A stretch of 64,000 nt of DNA from Enterobacillus tribolii (GTDB lineage Bacteria > Pseudomonadota > Gammaproteobacteria > Enterobacterales > Enterobacteriaceae), in contig NZ_QRAP01000004.1 of assembly GCF_003363015.1 (NCBI RefSeq), positions 364,001 through 428,000 of the forward strand, in the 5' to 3' direction. Position numbers and translations under genes: made by a program. How positions within the stretch are numbered: the first letter of the stretch is position 1; the number at the start of each line of letters is the position of its first letter. This document shows positions 8,675 through 17,459 of this stretch, in pieces. The notes under the pieces are model-generated. The model searched no databases. It was not told the origin of the DNA and saw only the letters and a list, made by a program, of their open reading frames with translations.

Positions 8675-9547
8675 TCAGGCCGGATAATGGGAAAGCACCC
8701 AGCCAACGGCAAGGAGATCCGCACTGCCGCCAGGGCTAATATTTTTCTCAATCAATGCGTTATCCATTTTTATCAACGCTTTTCTGAGTTTTTCTCCTGA
8801 CAGATTTTTTATGCTCAGAACTCTTTTGGCGTAGCGCTGCACATATTTCAGGCCTTTTAGCCCCCCCCGGGAAAGCACGTTGGTATCGGGATTGGCTGCC
8901 ATTAAAGCAAGGAGCATCTTCAGTAGCGCATCCTGCTCAGACAATCCCTCCCGTAACGACTTTTCCCACTGCGGCAGTCCGTAGCGTCTGACGGTAACAA
9001 AGCCATTCTCAGCCTCACCCCGCGCACCGGTAAAACCAAAGGACTGAAAAATATGCTCACCTTTTGTTTTTGCTTGTCCGATCCTGTTAAGTTCATTGTC
9101 AACCAGGCCTGCGCACATCGCGCTGATTTCCCGGCACAGGTTACGCTGGCTGAGTAACTTATTACCTTTAACAAGGCGCCCCGCAGCAGCACACAAAAGA
9201 CCAAGTGAAAAAACGCCGCCTTTATGCGTATTTACGCCACCCGTAGCGTTGAACATCGCCTGTTCGCATGCCAGACCAATGGGCCTTATCGCCAATAGTG
9301 TCTGAGAGGCGGGGGAATCCGCCGTGGCTTTCCCTTGCTCAAAAAAGCGTATAAACCAGGGAGAGACGGCGGTAATACTGTCCATAAACAGCGTGATATT
9401 CATATCACGATGCGCCCCGTTATTTTCGCCATCAACCAGCCCCGGTTTGGGCGTTAATGTCACCTCCCGATACATCGCTTCAGTGGACAGCCAGGCGATG
9501 TTTCGTACAGACTCAACCCGGTTAACGTCGACGGCTAAAATAGTCAT
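8675..9547 (-). CDS. citG: triphosphoribosyl-dephospho-CoA synthase
   Basis: CitG makes 2'-(5''-triphosphoribosyl)-3'-dephospho-CoA from ATP and dephospho-CoA, the precursor of the prosthetic group of citrate lyase. The 290-residue length and the family motif TPKPGLVDGENNGAHRDM (about 32-49) fit; TGGVNTHKGGVFSLGLL near 101-117 is the second conserved block. Its start overlaps the end of citX by 26 bp, indicating translational coupling; in some bacteria the two are fused. A run of eight G on the coding strand (8861-8868) lies in the Arg-Gly-Gly codons near residue 227; the frame is intact. Confidence 0.95.
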   Translation of the reverse strand: MTILAVDVNRVESVRNIAWLSTEAMYREVTLTPKPGLVDGENNGAHRDMNITLFMDSITAVSPWFIRFFEQGKATADSPASQTLLAIRPIGLACEQAMFNATGGVNTHKGGVFSLGLLCAAAGRLVKGNKLLSQRNLCREISAMCAGLVDNELNRIGQAKTKGEHIFQSFGFTGARGEAENGFVTVRRYGLPQWEKSLREGLSEQDALLKMLLALMAANPDTNVLSRGGLKGLKYVQRYAKRVLSIKNLSGEKLRKALIKMDNALIEKNISPGGSADLLAVGWVLSHYPA

Positions 9548-10070
9548 AGGTTAAATCCTCAATAACTTGCGCAAGTTCGCTCTGAGAATGGCGGCGCATA
9601 CGGGAGCAGACGTGAGCAGGTTCATCACAAATGAAGCACTGGCGCATGGGCTGACGTATCTTGCTACGCTTGATTAATCCGGATTTTGGGCAAAATACAT
9701 CGATGTCCCACAAACGTCCGAGAGGATGACTATCTTCAAGATGCACCGTGACATGTTTGATCATCCAGGCAGGCACCGATACGGACCAGAACGCCTCCGG
9801 TCCTGTAGGCTGGAAACGCATTTCCTGCCTGGATATTTCCCAGCGGTGTTTACGCAGCAACTGGCCAAGGGCTTCCTTCGCCTCCGCCATAACCTGCCGG
9901 GCAAGGAGGGTATCTTTCACCGCACCGGGCCAGACGAGCGTGGTTGAAATCATCGGCTGCTCAAACCGGAACAGCCACTCTTGCTGCAACTTTGCACGCG
10001 CGTCTCTGGCTTTAAGGACATCCTCAAGGGTGATGGCCACGCATGAAGCTTCTGTCGTTTCGCTGATCAT
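9522..10070 (-). CDS. citX: holo-citrate lyase synthase (apo-CitD phosphoribosyl-dephospho-CoA transferase)
   Basis: CitX transfers the prosthetic group made by CitG to the acyl carrier subunit CitD. The protein has 182 residues, normal for the family, with the nucleotidyltransferase-like motif GRLWDIDVF (about 118-126) and a Cys-rich tail (CFICDEPAHVC, about 145-155). Its ATG overlaps the citF stop by 4 bp and its end overlaps citG by 26 bp, so citF, citX and citG are tightly coupled. Confidence 0.93.
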   Translation of the reverse strand: MISETTEASCVAITLEDVLKARDARAKLQQEWLFRFEQPMISTTLVWPGAVKDTLLARQVMAEAKEALGQLLRKHRWEISRQEMRFQPTGPEAFWSVSVPAWMIKHVTVHLEDSHPLGRLWDIDVFCPKSGLIKRSKIRQPMRQCFICDEPAHVCSRMRRHSQSELAQVIEDLTYDYFSRRR

Positions 10071-11587
10071 TCTTTTACCTGCCTTACAACATCAATGACG
10101 CTGCCATCGCGGTAGCGCACAACACCCACAATGCGGGAAGTAAATTCAATCGGTTTCGGGTTGCCGGAAATCACCAGCGATTTCTGATAAAGCGCCTCAA
10201 TATCAACAACGGGTAAGCCGGCGGCAATCAGTCTCTCTTTAACCTCCGGACGGGCGGGATTAACGGAAATGCCATGGTCTGTAACCAGCACGTCAATGCT
10301 TTCGCCCGGGGTAACGCGAGTCGTAACGTGCCTGACAACGGTGGGAATGCGGCTGCGGATCAAAGGGGCGACCACGATGGTTAAATTCGCGGCGGCGGCA
10401 ACATCGCAGTGACCACCGGATGCGCCGCGCATCACGCCATCAGAACCGGTCAGAACGTTCACATTGAAATCCGTGTCAATTTCCAGCGCGCTTAAGATGA
10501 CAATATCTACGCGATCGCAGCAGGCGGCTTTAGCGGCAGGATTAGCATAAACACTGGTTGAGATTTCAATATGGTTCGGATTTTTCGCCAGTGAATCCCC
10601 GGCGACACCATCAAAGCTTTGTGTATCCAGCAGTTTGGTAATAAGTCCTTTTTCATGCAGATCCACAATGCTGCCGGTAATGCCGCCCAAGGCAAATCTT
10701 GCGACAATATTGTGCTTCCTCATGCGCGATTCCAAAAACCGGGTGCAGGCCGTAGACGCGGCGCCCGATCCCGTTTGCAGCGAAAAACCATCACGGAAAT
10801 AACCGGAATGCTCAATCACGTCCGCGGCAGAGCGTGCAATCATTAACTCTCGCGGATTGCTGGTCACGCGGGCGGCACCCACGCTGATTTTTGCCGGGTC
10901 GCCAACGCTGTCGATTTTGACAATATAATCAACCTGGTCCTGAATAATGCTGGCTGGCATATACGGAAACGGCTCAATGCTTTCTGTCAGCAAAACCACC
11001 TTTTTGGCGTATTTTGCATCAACCATGGCATAGCCAAGCGAACCACATCGGGATTTGCCGCCGCTGCCGCTGGCATTGCCATACTCATCGCAACAGGACA
11101 CCGCTAAAAAGGCGACATCAATATTAATTTCACCCTTTTCAATCAGATTCACCCTGCCGCCATGCGAGTGGATCTGCACAGGCTCCTCCATCAGCCCATG
11201 TGAAATAGCATCGGCTAATTCACCACGCATCCCTGAAGTATAAATCCTGGAAATAACGCCTTTTTTAATATGCTCAATCAGCGGCGTGTTGCAGGTCATC
11301 AGAGAACTTGATGCCAGCGTCAATCCTTGTAAGCCTTTTTCCGCCAACTTAGACATCACGTAATTAATAACTTTATCGCCCTCGCGAAAGGCGTGATGAA
11401 ATGAAACGGTCATACCATCATGTAAATCGCAGCGGGCTAAAACCTCGTCTAACGTGTCGAAAAGTTTCCGCTGATATTTTTGACAGGTATCCGCAAGATA
11501 AGGCGTATGCGTGTTGGCGCCGGAAAAAGCCTCATATTTATGAGGAGTGCCAGGTATTTTCTGAAGTTCTTCCGTTAAATTATTCAT
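10067..11587 (-). CDS. citF: citrate lyase alpha chain (citrate:acetyl-ACP transferase)
   Basis: CitF exchanges the acetyl group on CitD for citrate, giving citryl-CitD and free acetate. The 506-residue protein matches E. coli CitF in length and shows the family's CoA-transferase-like blocks, for example SFHHAFREGDKV (about 63-74), GNASGSGGKSRCGSLGYA (about 170-187) and GGHCDVAAAANLTIVVAPL (about 391-409). It follows citE by 32 bp and overlaps citX by 4 bp. Confidence 0.96.
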   Translation of the reverse strand: MNNLTEELQKIPGTPHKYEAFSGANTHTPYLADTCQKYQRKLFDTLDEVLARCDLHDGMTVSFHHAFREGDKVINYVMSKLAEKGLQGLTLASSSLMTCNTPLIEHIKKGVISRIYTSGMRGELADAISHGLMEEPVQIHSHGGRVNLIEKGEINIDVAFLAVSCCDEYGNASGSGGKSRCGSLGYAMVDAKYAKKVVLLTESIEPFPYMPASIIQDQVDYIVKIDSVGDPAKISVGAARVTSNPRELMIARSAADVIEHSGYFRDGFSLQTGSGAASTACTRFLESRMRKHNIVARFALGGITGSIVDLHEKGLITKLLDTQSFDGVAGDSLAKNPNHIEISTSVYANPAAKAACCDRVDIVILSALEIDTDFNVNVLTGSDGVMRGASGGHCDVAAAANLTIVVAPLIRSRIPTVVRHVTTRVTPGESIDVLVTDHGISVNPARPEVKERLIAAGLPVVDIEALYQKSLVISGNPKPIEFTSRIVGVVRYRDGSVIDVVRQVKE

Positions 11588-11619
11588 CTTAAATCCTGTT
11601 GCTATAGGCTGAATGGAGA

Positions 11620-12495
11620 TTACTGGCGAATACCAGATGCATTTTTACGTTCAATAACCACACGGGCGTGGTTGATGATCGGCGCATCTATCATTTTTCC
11701 GTTCAGTGAAATCACGCCAAATCCATTACGTTCACCTTCCTCGGCCGCCGCTATAACACGCTCTGCATAATCAACTTCTTCCTGAGTCGGCGCATACGCA
11801 TTGTGCAGAATTTCTATCTGCCGTGGATTAATCAGGGATTTACCGTTAAAGCCCATTCGCTTAATCAGATCCACTTCTTTTAAGAAACCGGCTTCATCAT
11901 TTATGTCGGCATAAACAACATCAAATGCATCAATACCGGCGCCACGGGCTGCGTGTAATACCGCGCAGCGTGCATAAAACAACTCGGTGCCGTCTCCGCG
12001 TTCCGTTTGCATATCCATTACGTAATCAAAAGCCGCCAGCGCAATCCCCATTAAGCGTTGAGAGGATCTGGCGATAGCGACGGCATTAATTACCCCTACC
12101 GCAGATTCAATCGCCGCCATTAATTGTGTAGACCCTACCGGACGACCGCAGCTTTCTTCAATGCGGACAATTTCACGCTCAAGCTGATAAATATCTTCCG
12201 GCGTATCCGTTTTAGGTAAACGGATAACATCGGCGCCAGCCCGCACCGCCGCTTCAAGATCCTTTAAACCGAAGGGCGTATTCAGGGGATTAATCCTGAC
12301 AACCGTTTCAATATCTTTATACATGGGATGCTGCAATGCATGAAAAACCAACAGCCGTGCGCTGTCTTTCTCTTTCAACGATACCGCATCCTCCAGATCA
12401 AACATGATTGAGTCTGGTTTATAAATAAAGGCAGTTGAGAGCATGGCGGCGCTTGAACCTGGCAAAAAAAGCATACTGCGGCGTAATTTTTTCAT
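11620..12495 (-). CDS. citE: citrate lyase beta chain (citryl-ACP lyase)
   Basis: CitE splits citryl-CitD into acetyl-CitD and oxaloacetate; it is a TIM-barrel enzyme of the HpcH/HpaI family. The 291-residue sequence shows the conserved [15 protein letters not shown] start, [16 protein letters not shown] (metal and substrate binding), [12 protein letters not shown] and the acidic AAIESAVG segment. I place the start at 12493-12495, where ATG overlaps the citD stop as TAATG. The longer frame starting at 12510 would add five residues not seen in the family. Confidence 0.96.
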   Translation of the reverse strand: MKKLRRSMLFLPGSSAAMLSTAFIYKPDSIMFDLEDAVSLKEKDSARLLVFHALQHPMYKDIETVVRINPLNTPFGLKDLEAAVRAGADVIRLPKTDTPEDIYQLEREIVRIEESCGRPVGSTQLMAAIESAVGVINAVAIARSSQRLMGIALAAFDYVMDMQTERGDGTELFYARCAVLHAARGAGIDAFDVVYADINDEAGFLKEVDLIKRMGFNGKSLINPRQIEILHNAYAPTQEEVDYAERVIAAAEEGERNGFGVISLNGKMIDAPIINHARVVIERKNASGIRQ

Positions 12496-12785
12496 TATAG
12501 TTTTTCCCACTCAATGTCTTTGCTATCCGTACTGCGGAGGATCGCAGCCTGCATTCTGGCGCGGATAACACAATCCAGCGCACCTTTATCCTCAACAATA
12601 ATTTGGCCCTGGGTGATGTTAAATGCGGAAAGCGTTTCATAGACCACCGCAGTAATCTGCTCGCCAAATTGCTTGTAGACTTCACTGTTAATCGTGACAT
12701 CCAGACCATCTTCATATGGGCTTACTTTGACAACCAGATCGCTTGATTCAAGCGTTCCGGAAATTGCCGCATTTAATATTTTCAT
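12495..12785 (-). CDS. citD: citrate lyase acyl carrier (gamma) chain
   Basis: CitD carries the phosphoribosyl-dephospho-CoA group and is acetylated in the active enzyme. The start is taken at the second of two close ATGs (12785): AGGA then lies 7 bases upstream, and the attachment serine in ISGTLES falls at residue 14, its position in characterised CitD proteins. The first ATG (12791) is only 2 bases from the same AGGA. The 96-residue length and the [16 protein letters not shown] block near 65-80 confirm the family. The stop codon overlaps the citE start. Confidence 0.95.
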   Translation of the reverse strand: MKILNAAISGTLESSDLVVKVSPYEDGLDVTINSEVYKQFGEQITAVVYETLSAFNITQGQIIVEDKGALDCVIRARMQAAILRSTDSKDIEWEKL

Positions 12786-12809
12786 ATTCATATCCTGAAT
12801 GATTGTTCA

Positions 12810-13883
12810 TTAAGCGTCTGCCAAGTCTAAATCCAGCTGATCAGATTTAGTTGCTGATAGCCATTTGTACAGATAAGGCATCGTGCTTGCCGGCACCATG
12901 CTGTTAACAGTCTGAATATCTCCTTTGTTTAATAATTTCCTGACTGCGGAAGCAGATATTGGAAAATTATTATCATCGGTCATTCTCTTGATCTCGTTAA
13001 CTTTGATGCTGGCGGTCGGAATTGCAAATTCGCCCTCCAGCCAGTAATGCATCGCGCAATTATAGTGCGCAGTTACCTTACAGAATGGTTCTGTACCAAC
13101 AAAGCGCTGATTAATATTCAACGCCGGCGCAATGTAGCGACGGAATATCATTAGATCAATGGCAGCATACACTTCATTAACAATCTGCTTATCTTTTAGA
13201 AAATAGCCCGGGAATGTCCCACGGGAAATGATATATTTTGAGCCGGGGTGAACCGTAATATTCGAGATGTGTCGTGAACCGTCCTGAACCATGGCAAAGC
13301 GTTCCCGAAAGGAAAACGCAGACAGATCTTCTTCAACGACAAAAACATGAAGCCAATCGCAGGCTTTAGCGGCCTGCTCAATCAGATACTGGTGCCCTAA
13401 CGTGAATGGATTGGCATTCATGACAATCCCGCCAACATTCGCGGTTGTCACCAGATGGCGGCTACGCAGCTGCCGGCAGTAACGGTGGATGCCGACGGGC
13501 GTATTCTCCATAAGGGTTGCCCGGTTCTCAAGGGTAACCAGAGGATAAAACCCGCATCCCTGAAACGACTTAACATTATCCGGGCTGGTCAGGAGAAAAA
13601 GCTGATGCTCACCGTTCTGGATCGCCTGCAGTTCCGCTTCATAAACAATCTTCAGACACAGGGATGTTCCACGCCACTCCCTCCCGACTGCAATACACTT
13701 TAATGTACTACCCGCGAGACCCGCGCAGGCGACCACATGCCGGTTACAACGCGCAATAACGAACTGTTCAATATCTTCATCGATGCCCAATCCATTGCTC
13801 TTCAGAAAGAAGACAATTTCCTCTCTGTGAGTACCGTTGCTAGCTTCAACTGTTTCGAACTCCAGCGCCTGGTCGGTATGCAT
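12810..13883 (-). CDS. citC: [citrate (pro-3S)-lyase] ligase
   Basis: CitC acetylates the CitD prosthetic group using acetate and ATP, switching citrate lyase on. The 357-residue protein has the usual two parts: an N-terminal GNAT-like domain (about 1-135) and a C-terminal nucleotidyltransferase domain with the HIGH-like NPFTLGHQYLIEQA (about 158-171) and the late ISASAVRKLL motif (about 310-319). It is the first gene of the citCDEFXG block, 24 bp upstream of citD, in the same order as the E. coli citrate lyase operon. No citAB sensor genes accompany it here; a LysR regulator takes their place. Confidence 0.95.
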   Translation of the reverse strand: MHTDQALEFETVEASNGTHREEIVFFLKSNGLGIDEDIEQFVIARCNRHVVACAGLAGSTLKCIAVGREWRGTSLCLKIVYEAELQAIQNGEHQLFLLTSPDNVKSFQGCGFYPLVTLENRATLMENTPVGIHRYCRQLRSRHLVTTANVGGIVMNANPFTLGHQYLIEQAAKACDWLHVFVVEEDLSAFSFRERFAMVQDGSRHISNITVHPGSKYIISRGTFPGYFLKDKQIVNEVYAAIDLMIFRRYIAPALNINQRFVGTEPFCKVTAHYNCAMHYWLEGEFAIPTASIKVNEIKRMTDDNNFPISASAVRKLLNKGDIQTVNSMVPASTMPYLYKWLSATKSDQLDLDLADA

Positions 13884-13942
13884 CTTATTTCTCCTGAAAA
13901 TATCTTTTTGGTTGTTGAATATTGTGTTCGGCCTGCCGGGTA

Positions 13943-14806
13943 TTACGATGCCAGTAAGTCATGCTGAGGCTGAGATTCCACAATCGTATTCATTAAACGT
14001 CCGATATTTTCAATAACCACTTCTACACGGTCGCCTTCACGCATAAAGAGGGGAGGAACACGCTTCTTCCCTACGCCGCCAGGGGAGCCGGTAATAATGA
14101 CATCACCTGCGCTGAGTGAGGTGAATGTACTGATATAACGAATCAGGTCAGCCACTTTATGGATCATACTGGCCGTCGAATCATTCTGAACCAACATGCC
14201 ATTCAGATAGGTCTGGATAAATAAGGCATTCGGGTCGGGGATTTCATCAACTGTGGTCATATAAGGGCCGAATGCCCCTGTCTGCGGCCAGTTCTTACCC
14301 GCAGTAAACCAGGCATGCTGCCAGTCACGGACAGACCCATCCATATAGCAACTGTAGCCGGCTACGTGGTTCAGCGCGTCGCACATGTCGATATGCGTTC
14401 CCGGCTTGCCAATAATGACGGCCAGCTCGCCTTCATAATCAAACTCGTTTGATAATGCCGGCTTGATAACGGGGGTCGCATGACCCGTCTGTGAATCAGG
14501 GAAGCGGACAAAAAGGGTTGGTGCGTCGTTGGTTTCAGCAAACTCTTTACGCTTGTCGGCATAATTCATGCCAACACAGAATATTTTTCCTGGTGCTTCA
14601 ATAACAGGCAGGAAAGTAATGTCATCAGCCATTATATTTGCTGGGTAATCGACATATTGCCTTGCGACATCAATGGCATTCCACTGAAGTAAGTCTTTCA
14701 GTGTACTGTACTGATGACCAATTTTATCACCAAGATCAATAATGCCATTGTCAGTAACAATCCCATAGCTTTTACGGTCATGATGGCGATAGCTTGCTAA
14801 TTTCAT
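13943..14806 (-). CDS. fumarylacetoacetase-fold hydrolase/decarboxylase
   Basis: A 287-residue member of the FAH superfamily, which includes 2-keto acid hydratases, acylpyruvate hydrolases and oxaloacetate decarboxylases/tautomerases (FAHD1, YcgM type). The core begins with KIFCVGMNYADKRKEFAE (about 93-110); metal ligands are the E-x-E of FDYEGELAVIIGK and the Asp of CYMDGSVRDWQ; the family GDVIITGSPGGVG block is near 244-256. It sits between the MFS carrier and citC. Because citrate lyase releases oxaloacetate and no oadGAB is present, oxaloacetate decarboxylation or enol-keto conversion is the most economical guess. Another 2-oxo or hydroxy-aconitate substrate is possible. Confidence 0.85.
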   Translation of the reverse strand: MKLASYRHHDRKSYGIVTDNGIIDLGDKIGHQYSTLKDLLQWNAIDVARQYVDYPANIMADDITFLPVIEAPGKIFCVGMNYADKRKEFAETNDAPTLFVRFPDSQTGHATPVIKPALSNEFDYEGELAVIIGKPGTHIDMCDALNHVAGYSCYMDGSVRDWQHAWFTAGKNWPQTGAFGPYMTTVDEIPDPNALFIQTYLNGMLVQNDSTASMIHKVADLIRYISTFTSLSAGDVIITGSPGGVGKKRVPPLFMREGDRVEVVIENIGRLMNTIVESQPQHDLLAS

Positions 14807-14880
14807 AATGAAACCTGTTTATCTATTCCAAATACTGTCTTTGTTCACGCCACGCAAATGTGGCGTGAATGGTTAATGCG

Positions 14881-16125
14881 TTATTTTAAAGACTCTGCCG
14901 GTACCAGGGCTTTTCTTTCGCTGGAGGATAAATATGTCGCGACAACGGCCCCCACACCGAGTAATGCAATAATGAAAGCCGTCATACCTTGCCAACCCAT
15001 GGAGTGGAAGACGAAACCGTTCACAAAACCGATAACCGATCCTCCCATATAGTAAAAGAACAGATACAGGGCAACGGCCTGACCACGCGCCTGCGTTGCA
15101 TTCTTACTGACCCAGCTCAGACCAATGGAGTGACAGCCAAAGAAACAGCCAGTGAAAATTACTGAGCCAATAATAAATGTGACAACATTAGACGTCAGCG
15201 TCAGCAGCATTCCCAGAGCCATAATCATAAACAGCACGCGCAGAACGTTCATGCTGCCATATTTTGCGGCAAAACGACCCGCCTGAGGTGCGGTGAAGAA
15301 ACTTAATGCGAAGCTAAATGAAAGCAGACCTGCATTTGCCGGCGAAATATGGAACGGTTCGCCTTTAAGGAAGAAAGCCAGATAGTTATAAAGAGAAGTA
15401 AACACACCAAATATGATGAAGCTGATAACAAACGCCAGAGCCAGTTTTTTATTTTTAAAATGCGCAGCACCGCCTTTCACGACACGCAAAACGTTCAGAT
15501 TTTGCGTTGGTGTAAAGTTTTTAGAGGCCGGCAGCAGGAAGTTGACCAGAACCGCCACCACAATCAAGCTGACAGCAAAACCATAGAAGATCGTATTTAT
15601 CGAAATATGTTCAATCAGTTGGCTGGCAATAATACGTCCGGACATCCCTCCCATTGAATTACCAAAGACGAAGTAGCCTGTGACAATCCCTGCAACAACG
15701 GGAGCGACTTCTTCACTGATATAGGCCGTTGCAGCGGCAGCAATACCACTGAGCGCCAGCCCAATAACGGCACGCAGGGCAACCAGCATCGCCCATGACT
15801 CAACCAACGGGCACAGCAGCGTCAGAAAACCACCTAACAACAGGGAAACAATGATCAGCTTTTTTCTGCCATAGTGATCGGATAATGTTCCGGTAAATAA
15901 GAGGCCGATTGCCAGAAGCGCCGTTTCCGCGGAGAGAATAATACTCACCTGACTGACCGGCACATCATATTCAATGGCCAGAATCGGTAATAGCGGCTGA
16001 ATAAAGAAAAGAGAGGCTAATTCAGCCAACCCGGATAAAGCCAGCGCCAATATGACACGTATATAGGTACTCACTTTAGCCGAATCGGGAACATTCAGGC
16101 TATTTTTAGCATTCATTACAGACAT
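14881..16125 (-). CDS. MFS transporter (YnfM/YybF-like, 12 segments)
   Basis: A 414-residue major facilitator with 12 predicted membrane segments. Motif A reads GTLSDHYGRKKL between segments 2 and 3, and a hydrophilic loop near 205-230 separates the two halves. The N-terminal 20 residues are cytoplasmic. ATG at 16123-16125 has GAGGA upstream. It lies between the PrpF-family isomerase and the FAH-fold enzyme, so it probably carries the pathway substrate (a tricarboxylate or its precursor) or exports a product. The substrate cannot be read from sequence. Confidence 0.82.
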   Translation of the reverse strand: MSVMNAKNSLNVPDSAKVSTYIRVILALALSGLAELASLFFIQPLLPILAIEYDVPVSQVSIILSAETALLAIGLLFTGTLSDHYGRKKLIIVSLLLGGFLTLLCPLVESWAMLVALRAVIGLALSGIAAAATAYISEEVAPVVAGIVTGYFVFGNSMGGMSGRIIASQLIEHISINTIFYGFAVSLIVVAVLVNFLLPASKNFTPTQNLNVLRVVKGGAAHFKNKKLALAFVISFIIFGVFTSLYNYLAFFLKGEPFHISPANAGLLSFSFALSFFTAPQAGRFAAKYGSMNVLRVLFMIMALGMLLTLTSNVVTFIIGSVIFTGCFFGCHSIGLSWVSKNATQARGQAVALYLFFYYMGGSVIGFVNGFVFHSMGWQGMTAFIIALLGVGAVVATYLSSSERKALVPAESLK

Positions 16126-16162
16126 AACATCCTCAATATTATATTTTTGGTGCAGGGTACTG

Positions 16163-16178
16163 TAGCTCCCGGGAGCTA
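16163..16178. repeat. perfect 16-bp palindrome inside the operon
   Basis: TAGCTCCCGGGAGCTA is a perfect palindrome with no spacer, in the 85-bp gap between the isomerase stop and the MFS start. It could be an operator, or an RNA hairpin affecting expression of the genes downstream. No T run follows, so it is not a classic terminator. Confidence 0.5.
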
Positions 16179-16210
16179 AGAGGCATTGTTTGTTTCAATG
16201 ATTAAAAATA

Positions 16211-17299
16211 TTAGCTAGCTTCTGATACAACATATTCCGGAACGCAAACGGTACCTTCGAAAAGCTTGCGGGAAGTACGAATAACTGCCGCGCGAGTTTT
16301 CTCTATCTCACTTCCCTCTTTGAGTAACGAGACGCAAATCTTTCCACTGGGATGTTCGATATTAATGATATTGGTATAAGGTACCTTGGGATGACCTGAA
16401 ACAATTTTATGAGCGACGGAATTTTCAATAATGGTTGCCGTTGAAATACCGATTGACCCTGTAATAGCCAGAGATTTATGGCATGTGTGGGGCATAAAGT
16501 AACGCACTTTGATTGTCCCCCCCGCGCTCGGTTTACTCAAAAGCACAGGCTTGGGAATGACTTTATCAGAGACATCGCCAAATCCCATTGCTATGCCGGC
16601 CTGACGGCGAATTTTTTCAAGCCGCGCCATGAACACACGATCGTTATCAAGTTCCGCCGGGGTTTCGCCACCCGTTTTTCCCATCAGTTCGGCATTAATC
16701 AACACCATCGGCATGGCCATATCGATACAGGTCACTTCCACACCATCGATCACATCAATCACATTACCGGTTGGCAGTAGCTTACCCGTCTTACAACCCG
16801 CTGAGTTCAGAAATGTCAGACCAACAGGTGCCGCAGTGCCAGGTACGCCGTCAATGTGCGTATCGCCTTCGTAATTGACATAAAAGTCCGGCGTCTGTAC
16901 TTCTGCATCAACCAGCGTTCCGGTATTGAGATTACGGATACGCACTGTCGTGACGGGATTTTTTGCTTTAACAAGGCCTTTTTCAATCGCAAAAGGACCA
17001 ACGGCACACAGCATGTTACCGCAGTTGGGCGTCGTATCGACGCGGCGTTCGTTAACCATAACCTGTACGAACAAATAGTCGACATCCGCATCAGGACTGT
17101 CCGACGGACTAACGATAGCAACCTTGCTGGTTTGGGGGCTTCCCCCACCAATACCATCAATTTCGAGTTCATGACCGGCACCCATCAAACCAAGCAGCAC
17201 AGCATCCCTTTCCTCAATTTTTGTCGGTAAATCGCTGGCCAGGATAACCGGACCTTTGGAAGTACCACCACGCATCAGCACGCAAGGAATCTTCAACAT
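16211..17299 (-). CDS. PrpF-family (YbhH/GalD-like) isomerase, candidate aconitate isomerase
   Basis: A 362-residue member of the PrpF family (two diaminopimelate-epimerase-like domains), which moves double bonds in aconitate-like acids: methylaconitate isomerase PrpF, 4-oxalomesaconate tautomerase GalD and aconitate isomerase. Key features are CVLMRGGTSKGPVI (catalytic Lys region, residues 6-19), GGGSPQTSKVA, and the catalytic Cys segment TTPNCGNMLCAVGPF (about 89-103). It is the first gene of the minus-strand cluster, divergent from a LysR gene. With aconitase and citrate lyase downstream, conversion of trans-aconitate to cis-aconitate is the best-fitting role. The closest family name I recognise is E. 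coli YbhH. Exact specificity is inference. Confidence 0.85.
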   Translation of the reverse strand: MLKIPCVLMRGGTSKGPVILASDLPTKIEERDAVLLGLMGAGHELEIDGIGGGSPQTSKVAIVSPSDSPDADVDYLFVQVMVNERRVDTTPNCGNMLCAVGPFAIEKGLVKAKNPVTTVRIRNLNTGTLVDAEVQTPDFYVNYEGDTHIDGVPGTAAPVGLTFLNSAGCKTGKLLPTGNVIDVIDGVEVTCIDMAMPMVLINAELMGKTGGETPAELDNDRVFMARLEKIRRQAGIAMGFGDVSDKVIPKPVLLSKPSAGGTIKVRYFMPHTCHKSLAITGSIGISTATIIENSVAHKIVSGHPKVPYTNIINIEHPSGKICVSLLKEGSEIEKTRAAVIRTSRKLFEGTVCVPEYVVSEAS

Positions 17300-17387
17300 T
17301 TTTGTCTTCTCATTTCACATATTGGTAAGAGCAACGTCAGGATTCCATAATCAAATAAAGAACTCTAATGTCAAAAAACAAACCATT

Positions 17388-17405
17388 AATACGCTTTGCG
17401 CATAA
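17388..17405. promoter_or_regulatory. candidate LysR-type operator between divergent isomerase and regulator genes
   Basis: In the 160-bp divergent gap the sequence ATACGCTTTGCGCAT is a near-perfect inverted repeat (one mismatch per arm) of the T-N11-A form bound by LysR-type regulators. It lies about 55 bp before the regulator start, where autoregulation and control of the operon would both be possible. The assignment rests on pattern and position only. Confidence 0.4.
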
Positions 17406-17459
17406 ATAGACGTTAGGTTAGTGTGGTTGCCATACGGTGAGTATAGGGAGTGAAATCAC

